From the NCBI GenBank assembly GCA_000277545.1, contig AKXM01000040.1, forward strand, positions 1 through 64,000: a stretch of 64,000 nt of DNA, read 5' to 3'. A program made the position numbers and the translations under genes. Below, one piece after another: positions 59,025 to 64,000 of the stretch. The DNA comes from Enterobacter sp. Ag1 (GTDB taxonomy: Bacteria; Pseudomonadota; Gammaproteobacteria; Enterobacterales; Enterobacteriaceae). Under the pieces are notes generated by a model that was not told the DNA's origin, searched no databases, and saw only the letters and a list, made by a program, of their open reading frames with translations. The first letter of the stretch is position 1. The number at the start of each line of letters is the position of its first letter.

Positions 59025-59260
59025 AGTGCTCTCTGATTAAAATTCCCTGAATCAACGGTTATTGATAGCACAGCCCGGGCCTTTAAGAAAGGCATCGACA
59101 GGCTACCAGAAACGGCGGTTTTCACCGCTTGCCCGGCATTGCAATGTAAAAATATTGTTAAATTGTGGGGTCGATCATGTTGCTATCAAGCGCAGATTGA
59201 AAAGTCGCCACTCAAAAGATATTACATAATATTGTTTATGTTTAATCTGAGGAAAAGGCG
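59025..59260. promoter_or_regulatory. Divergent regulator/aldehyde dehydrogenase promoter region
   Basis: 236 bases, AT-rich in 59140-59245. It holds the candidate operator at 59223-59243; GAGGAAAAGGCG forms the dehydrogenase ribosome site. A second AT-rich stretch with AAATATTGTTAAATTG lies at 59151-59166. Confidence 0.5.
59223..59243. promoter_or_regulatory. Palindromic candidate operator upstream of the aldehyde dehydrogenase
   Basis: ACATAA-TATTGT-TTATGT is a perfect 6-6-6 inverted repeat 19 bases ahead of the start codon, in a place where a bound repressor would block initiation. It shares 13 fixed bases (TACATA-N8-TATGTTT) with the permease site. Confidence 0.5.
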
Positions 59261-60688
59261 ATGCAAACCCTGAAGCATTTTATCAACGGGCACTATGTGG
59301 CGGGCCAGCCAGCCACATTGTTTGACCTGGTCAGCCCGGTCAACAGCGAGGTTTATGCGCAATCCCCTGACGGCGGCGCGGAAGAAGTTAACCAGGCTTA
59401 CGCGGCGGCAAAAGCGGCGTTCGCGGTATGGAAACATTCCCTGCCGTCCGAGCGGCAGCGTGCCTTGCTGAAGCTTGCCGATGAAATTGAACGTAATGCC
59501 GCGCGGATTGTGGAGGTGCAAAGTCAGGAAACGGGGCAGCTTAAACACTTTATCGAGCGCGATGAAATCGCGGCGTCCTGCGACGCTATCCGCTTCTTTG
59601 CCGGGGCGGCCCGTTGCCTTGAGGGGAAAGCTTCCGGGGAATATGCCGCCGGGTTTACCTCAACCATTCGCCGCGAACCGCTGGGGATTGTCGGGCAGGT
59701 GACGCCGTGGAACTACCCATTCATGATGGCCGTTTGGAAAATCGCTCCGGCGCTTGCGGCGGGCAACACCGTGGTGCTGAAACCGAGCGATACGACGCCT
59801 ATCAGCACGCTGATTCTGGCCGAAATTGCGGCACCTTTGTTCCCACAAGGCGCATTCAACGTGGTGCTGGGCAAAGCGGGGACGGGCTCGCTGGTGGTAT
59901 CCAACCCGGAAGCCTCGTTGGTGTCGATTACCGGTTCCGTTCGCGCCGGGCTGCAGGTTGCCGCCTCTGCTGCCGCCAACCTGACCAAAGCGCATCTCGA
60001 ATTGGGTGGCAAGGCGCCGGTGGTGGTGTTTGCCGATGCGGACATGAACAAAGCGGTCGAGGTGATTACCGCCGCCGGTTTCTCTAATGCCGGGCAGGAT
60101 TGCACCGCTGCCACGCGTATCATCGTTGAAGCCTCCGCCTACGACGCTTTCCTTGAAAAGCTGATTCAGAAAACCAAATCAATCACCTTCGGCGAGCCGG
60201 ACGATCGCGAGGCTTTGTATGGCGCCCTCAACAGCCGCAACCAGCTGGAGCAGGTGACGGGCTTTATTGAACGGCTGCCTGCCCATGCAAAAATTGAAAC
60301 CGGCGGCAAAAAGGGCGCGGGCCCCGGCTACTACTTTGAGCCGACGATCATTTCCGGGCTGAAGCAGCGCGATGAGGCCATCCAGCATGAAGTTTTTGGC
60401 CCGGTGATGACTATCCAGTCTTTCAGCAGCGAAGAAGAGGCGCTCAGCAGAGCCAACGACGTGGAATACGGCCTGGCGGCAAGCGTCTGGACCAGCAGCC
60501 ACAGCCGGGCGCAGCGCTTTAGCACCCGTCTCGATTTCGGCACCGTGTGGATCAACAACCATATCCCGCTGTGCGCGGAAATGCCCCATGGCGGATTTAA
60601 AAAGTCCGGCTACGGCAAAGACCTTTCGTCTTACTCCCTCGACGAATACACCCGCCTCAAACACATTATGTGCGATATCACTGAATAA
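59261..60688 (+). CDS. Aldehyde dehydrogenase, gamma-aminobutyraldehyde type
   Basis: 475 residues. NAD(P)-dependent aldehyde dehydrogenase with N151 (PWNYP), E247 (LELGGKAP) and the catalytic C281 (GQDCTAATR). It shares long blocks with E. coli PatD/YdcW, including FFAGAARCL-G-A-GEY and TS-IRR-PLG-V, so gamma-aminobutyraldehyde or a related aminoaldehyde is the probable substrate and GABA the product. PatD acts in putrescine breakdown. First gene of the rightward group; a SnoaL-like gene starts 11 bases downstream. Confidence 0.83.
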   Translation: MQTLKHFINGHYVAGQPATLFDLVSPVNSEVYAQSPDGGAEEVNQAYAAAKAAFAVWKHSLPSERQRALLKLADEIERNAARIVEVQSQETGQLKHFIERDEIAASCDAIRFFAGAARCLEGKASGEYAAGFTSTIRREPLGIVGQVTPWNYPFMMAVWKIAPALAAGNTVVLKPSDTTPISTLILAEIAAPLFPQGAFNVVLGKAGTGSLVVSNPEASLVSITGSVRAGLQVAASAAANLTKAHLELGGKAPVVVFADADMNKAVEVITAAGFSNAGQDCTAATRIIVEASAYDAFLEKLIQKTKSITFGEPDDREALYGALNSRNQLEQVTGFIERLPAHAKIETGGKKGAGPGYYFEPTIISGLKQRDEAIQHEVFGPVMTIQSFSSEEEALSRANDVEYGLAASVWTSSHSRAQRFSTRLDFGTVWINNHIPLCAEMPHGGFKKSGYGKDLSSYSLDEYTRLKHIMCDITE

Positions 60689-60699
60689 GGATCCCTGCG

Positions 60700-61173
60700 A
60701 TGAAAAGAGTTAATGCTGTTGCGCTGTCGCTGTTTTTCTTTTCAACCCTGGCGCTGGCCGAAAGCGCTCCGCTTTCCGTCGTGAAAAATTATATGGCCGC
60801 GTGGAATGCCCACCAGGCCGGGCAGGCGGCCCAGTATCTTGCCAGCGATATGGTTTATTACGACGCCGCCGTCGGCACACCGGTTGAAGGGAAAGAAAAA
60901 GCCGAGAAAGAGGTGATTGGCGCGTTTATTAAAGCGGTGCCGGACCTGCACTGGCAGATGACCAGCGAGCCGGTTTATAACCACGACACCATCGCTTTCC
61001 GCTGGACGTTCACCGGCACCAACAGCGGCGAGTGGGGCGGCAGCCCGGCAACCAACAACCCGATCAAGTTTGAAGGCGTGAGCTTTATCAAAGTCAGCCA
61101 CGGCAAAATTACCTGGCAGGGCGATTACTACGACTCGAAGAAACTCGACGAAGAGCTCAAACCTCGGCAATAG
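60700..61173 (+). CDS. Exported SnoaL-like (NTF2-fold) protein
   Basis: 157 residues. A Sec signal peptide (1-20, core VALSLFFFSTLALA) is followed by an NTF2/SnoaL-like domain: VVKNYMAAWNAHQAGQAAQYL, GAFIKAVPDLHWQM and WTFTGTNSGEWGG. Members include ester cyclases and ketosteroid isomerase-like proteins, but many have no known reaction. Here it is exported and sits between a cytosolic dehydrogenase and a periplasmic oxidoreductase, so an accessory or protective role in the periplasm is possible. Confidence 0.75.
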   Translation: MKRVNAVALSLFFFSTLALAESAPLSVVKNYMAAWNAHQAGQAAQYLASDMVYYDAAVGTPVEGKEKAEKEVIGAFIKAVPDLHWQMTSEPVYNHDTIAFRWTFTGTNSGEWGGSPATNNPIKFEGVSFIKVSHGKITWQGDYYDSKKLDEELKPRQ

Positions 61174-61304
61174 CACGCCGCTTACTGGTCGTTACCCGCG
61201 GGCGGCGCACCGGCAACCCGTTACCAGAAAAGACACTATAGTTAACAGGCTTATCGCGTAGCGAAGCGGCAGGGAGTTTGTTATCATTTGGTTAACAATA
61301 TGTC

Positions 61305-61421
61305 TATACCCTAAATAATTCGAGTTGCAGGAAGGCACCAAGGCCGTGAATCCTCAGGCGCATAGATAACTATGTGACTGATGCAGGTAACGCACATGCA
61401 ACTTGAAGTATGACGGGTATA
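61305..61421. repeat. MITE-like enterobacterial palindromic repeat
   Basis: 117 bases with 25-base imperfect terminal inverted repeats: TATACCC...GAGTTGCA at the left and TGCAACTT...GGGTATA at the right. The centre holds CATAGATAACTATG. The same type of element (ends GTTGCAGGAAGGC and TGCAACTTGAAGTATGACGG) is scattered through genomes of Enterobacterales, as I recall. Here it lies directly upstream of the FAD oxidoreductase gene and may carry or disrupt its promoter. Confidence 0.75.
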
Positions 61422-61445
61422 AAGGACTGATAAAAAAGGTTATCT

Positions 61446-63350
61446 ATGTCTATTACCCGACGTGACTTTCTTAACGGGATGGCAATTGCAATTGTCTCTG
61501 GTTTAACGCCTCTGGAACTGGTGAGGGCAAACGGCAAAGCATCCGGCAGCGCCGTGATAAATGCAGATTACTACCCGCCGGGGCTAACTGGTCTGCGCGG
61601 CAACCACCCTGGCTCGTTCGAAATGGCGCACGCCCTTGGGCGCGAGCACGAAAAATTCGACTTCGGTAAGCTGCCGGTAGAAGAAGAGTACGACCTGGTG
61701 GTGGTTGGAGGCGGGATCAGCGGCCTGGCGGCAGCCTGCTTCTGGCGCGAAAAAATGGGGAAGGAGGCCAAAATCCTGATCCTCGACAACCATGACGACT
61801 TCGGCGGGCACGCCAAGCGCAACCAGTTCAACGTCGGCGGCAAAACGCTGCTGGGCTACGGCGGCAGCGAATCATTCCAGTCGCCGAACAGCAACTTCAG
61901 CCCGGTGGTTCACGGCCTGATGGATTCCCTGGGCGTCAGCATCACGCGAATGAAAAGCAGCTTTGACGCTACTTTCTACCCGGACCAGAACCTGAGCCGC
62001 GGCGTGTTCTTCGACAAAAAGAACTTCGGTGAAACCAAAATCGTCAGCGGCGACCCAGGTCGCGCGGTGTCGGACGATATTCCGCCGGACAGGCTCAATG
62101 GCCGCAGCATCGAAGCCTTTATCAATGACTTCCCGCTGAGCGAGGCAGACCGCAAGGCGCTGCTGGATCTGCACGTCAACCCTGCCGATTACCTGCCGGG
62201 CATGACGGTCGAGCAGAAAAGTGAATGGCTGGATGTCCACAGCTATCATGAGTTCCTCGAGCAGAAAGTCGGCTTAAGCAAAATGGCGCTGATGTACTTC
62301 CAGCAGCGTACCAACGACTTTTTTGCCATCGGGATTGAAGGCGTGAGCTGCAGCGACGCGCGCGCCTGTGCGCTGCCGGGCATGGAGGCAATGGGGTTGC
62401 CGCCGCTGGATGGCGAAGCGCTGGCCGACCTTGAAGAGCCGTACACCTACCACTTCCCGGACGGCAACGCCGGGCTGACGCGCCTGATGGTGCGAAAACT
62501 GATTCCTGACGCGCTGCCGGGCAGTACGATGGAAGATTCCGTCACCGCAAGGCTGCACTACGAGCTGCTGGACAGGCCGGAAAACGGTACCCGCATTCGG
62601 CTCAACAGCAGCGTGATTAACGCCGCCAATGCCGATAACGGCGTGGTGGTGAGCTATATCAACAATCAGAGCGGCAAGCTGCACCGCGTGAAGAGCCGCA
62701 ACGCCATTATGGCGGGCTACAATATGATGATCCCGTACATCGTGCCGGAGGCACCGGAGCAGCAGAAAGAAGATCTGCGCCTCAACGTCAAAGCGCCGCT
62801 GGTCTACACCAACGTGGTGGTCAACAACTGGCGTGCTTTCAAAAACACCGGCGTGCATGAATTCTATTCCCCGGCAGCACCGTACAGCCGCGTGAAGCTT
62901 GATTACCCGGTCAGCATGGGCGACTACCATCACCCGCAAACGCCGGACGACCCGATGTGTATCCACATGGTGTATGTGCCGACTTATCCGGGCAGCAACA
63001 TGTCTCCGCGCGAGCAGTTTCGCCGGGGCCGTGCATTCCTGCTCGGTTCTTCCTTTGAAGCCCATGAGCAGATGATCCGCTCTCAGCTGCAGGAGATGCT
63101 GGGCCACACTGGCTTTGACCACGAACGCGATATTGCGGCCATCACGGTCAACCGCTGGGCGCACGGCTATGCCTACTATGCTAACGCCCTGAGCGATGAC
63201 ATGGAGAAAATGCCGGAAATTATCAACCGTGCCCGCCAGCCGATAGGCCGCATCACGATTGCTAACTCTGACTCAGACTGGAGCGCTTACGCCCACGCGG
63301 CTATCGACCAGGCATGGCGTGCGGTCAACGAACTTGTGGCGATGGGGTAA
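61446..63350 (+). CDS. Tat-exported FAD oxidoreductase, spermidine dehydrogenase-like
   Basis: 634 residues. N-terminal Tat signal ITRRDFLNGMAIAIVSGL. The FAD-binding Rossmann motif is VVVGGGISGLAAA (G88-G93) with the ribose-contact acid in LILDNHDDFGGHAKR near 115. The opening YYPPGLTGLRGNHPGSFEMAHAL and the overall length resemble SpdH, the FAD/haem spermidine dehydrogenase known from Citrobacter freundii and Pseudomonas aeruginosa, which gives 1,3-diaminopropane and 4-aminobutyraldehyde. The neighbouring aminoaldehyde dehydrogenase supports this. Other amines remain possible. The cytochrome c gene follows after 7 bases. Confidence 0.65.
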   Translation: MSITRRDFLNGMAIAIVSGLTPLELVRANGKASGSAVINADYYPPGLTGLRGNHPGSFEMAHALGREHEKFDFGKLPVEEEYDLVVVGGGISGLAAACFWREKMGKEAKILILDNHDDFGGHAKRNQFNVGGKTLLGYGGSESFQSPNSNFSPVVHGLMDSLGVSITRMKSSFDATFYPDQNLSRGVFFDKKNFGETKIVSGDPGRAVSDDIPPDRLNGRSIEAFINDFPLSEADRKALLDLHVNPADYLPGMTVEQKSEWLDVHSYHEFLEQKVGLSKMALMYFQQRTNDFFAIGIEGVSCSDARACALPGMEAMGLPPLDGEALADLEEPYTYHFPDGNAGLTRLMVRKLIPDALPGSTMEDSVTARLHYELLDRPENGTRIRLNSSVINAANADNGVVVSYINNQSGKLHRVKSRNAIMAGYNMMIPYIVPEAPEQQKEDLRLNVKAPLVYTNVVVNNWRAFKNTGVHEFYSPAAPYSRVKLDYPVSMGDYHHPQTPDDPMCIHMVYVPTYPGSNMSPREQFRRGRAFLLGSSFEAHEQMIRSQLQEMLGHTGFDHERDIAAITVNRWAHGYAYYANALSDDMEKMPEIINRARQPIGRITIANSDSDWSAYAHAAIDQAWRAVNELVAMG

Positions 63351-63357
63351 CCAGGAA

Positions 63358-64000
63358 ATGAAACGTATTTTAGCGGCTATCTCGATCCTCTTTTCTGCCA
63401 GCGGCTACGCTGCCGTATCGCAAGGTGAGTATGTGGCGCGCGCGTCAGACTGCGTCGCCTGCCACACCGTAGACGGCGGCCAGCCGATGGCCGGAGGCAA
63501 AAAGTTTTCTACGCCGGTGGGGGATATCTACTCCACCAACATCACGCCGGACAAAACCCACGGCATTGGCGATTACAGCTACGAAGATTTCGAGAAGGCG
63601 GTTCGCCAGGGGATAGCCAAAGATGGTCACGCCCTTTACCCGGCGATGCCTTATCCTTCCTACGCCAAAATGACCGATGAAGACGTGAAGGCGCTGTACG
63701 ACTACTTTATGAAGGACGTTGCCCCGGCGGCGACCGCCAATAAAGAGAATGATATTCCGCTGCTGCTGTCGGCCCGCTGGCCGCTGCGCGTGTGGAACGG
63801 CCTGTTCGTGGATGACGTGAAATCCGGCGGTGTGGTGGTTGAGGCCCGCGGGGATAACGCGGAGAAAATTAAACGTGGGGCTTATCTGGTGCAGGGGCCG
63901 GGCCACTGCGGCGCCTGCCATACTCCACGCGGCATGGCGATGCAGGAGAAAGGCTACGATGATTCCAGCCCGGAATTCCTGAGCGGGGCGATGATCGACG
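63358..64000 (+). CDS. Exported multihaem cytochrome c (cut by window end)
   Basis: At least 214 residues, open to the window end. Signal peptide 1-19 (ILAAISILFSASGYAA). Two haem c sites are visible: C32-V-A-C35-H36 and C184-G-A-C187-H188, with a probable axial methionine in YPAMPYPSYAKM near 97. The spacing matches the cytochrome c subunits of membrane-bound gluconate, sorbitol and alcohol dehydrogenases, which carry three haems; a third site would lie beyond the window. It begins 7 bases after the flavoprotein gene and is the likely electron acceptor for it, passing electrons to quinone. Confidence 0.88.
   Translation, partial: MKRILAAISILFSASGYAAVSQGEYVARASDCVACHTVDGGQPMAGGKKFSTPVGDIYSTNITPDKTHGIGDYSYEDFEKAVRQGIAKDGHALYPAMPYPSYAKMTDEDVKALYDYFMKDVAPAATANKENDIPLLLSARWPLRVWNGLFVDDVKSGGVVVEARGDNAEKIKRGAYLVQGPGHCGACHTPRGMAMQEKGYDDSSPEFLSGAMID

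Overview
The window is chromosomal DNA from a member of the Enterobacteriaceae. The backbone follows the Escherichia coli gene order closely: nudK-ypfG-tktB-talA-maeB, hemF-amiA-ypeA-yfeZ-yfeY-yfeX, cysPTWAM, pdxK-crr-ptsI-ptsH-cysK-cysZ-zipA-ligA-ypeB-yfeH-yfeR, the valine/lysine tRNA cluster, gltX-yfeD-yfeC, two alanine tRNAs, pdeA, nupC-mntH-ypeC, yfeO-glk-pyrR-pyrS and alaC-ypdK. Protein lengths and active-site residues match the E. coli proteins almost one for one. An indolepyruvate decarboxylase gene (ipdC) beside yfeO/glk and several accessory genes point to an Enterobacter/Kosakonia/Cedecea-like genus; the genus cannot be fixed from the sequence alone.

Layout. 1-432: 3' end of an IS481-like insertion sequence. 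634-9900: nudK, a DUF1176 protein, the non-oxidative pentose phosphate pair talA-tktB, NADP malic enzyme, coproporphyrinogen oxidase and the AmiA amidase. The ethanolamine (eut) operon that E. coli carries between maeB and hemF is absent; a pair of REP-like hairpins lies there. 10117-12670: ypeA, yfeZ, yfeY, yfeX. 12828-17609: sulfate/thiosulfate uptake and cysteine synthesis. 17662-18873: an exported (Tat) oxalate decarboxylase not found at this place in E. coli. 19321-24146: pdxK, the PTS core (crr, ptsI, ptsH) and cysK. 24306-30934: cysZ, zipA, ligA, ypeB, yfeH/yfeR and a FlxA-like coiled-coil protein. 31020-34505: tRNA-Lys, three tRNA-Val, gltX, tandem yfeD/yfeC and two tRNA-Ala. 34739-38598: a c-di-GMP phosphodiesterase next to a diguanylate cyclase. 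38639-47174: nupC, mntH with a clear MntR box, ypeC, an aldo-keto reductase, ipdC, yfeO and glk. 47219-52740: the PyrS/PyrR pyruvate-sensing pair, a DUF1479 dioxygenase, alaC and the tiny membrane protein gene ypdK.

The right-hand 11 kb (53072-64000) is accessory. A cupin, a DHA2 drug-efflux pump and an orphan PxpA form one group. A second group looks like an uncharacterised amine or polyamine catabolic island: an APC permease, a soluble Cache-domain protein, a GntR/FCD repressor, a gamma-aminobutyraldehyde-type aldehyde dehydrogenase, a small exported SnoaL-like protein, a Tat-exported FAD oxidoreductase resembling spermidine dehydrogenase, and an exported multihaem cytochrome c cut by the window end. 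The permease and dehydrogenase promoters share a palindrome (TACATA-N8-TATGTTT) that may be the operator of the GntR protein. The inferred scheme is periplasmic oxidation of an amine with electrons passed to cytochrome c, uptake of product or substrate by the permease, and cytosolic oxidation of the aminoaldehyde.
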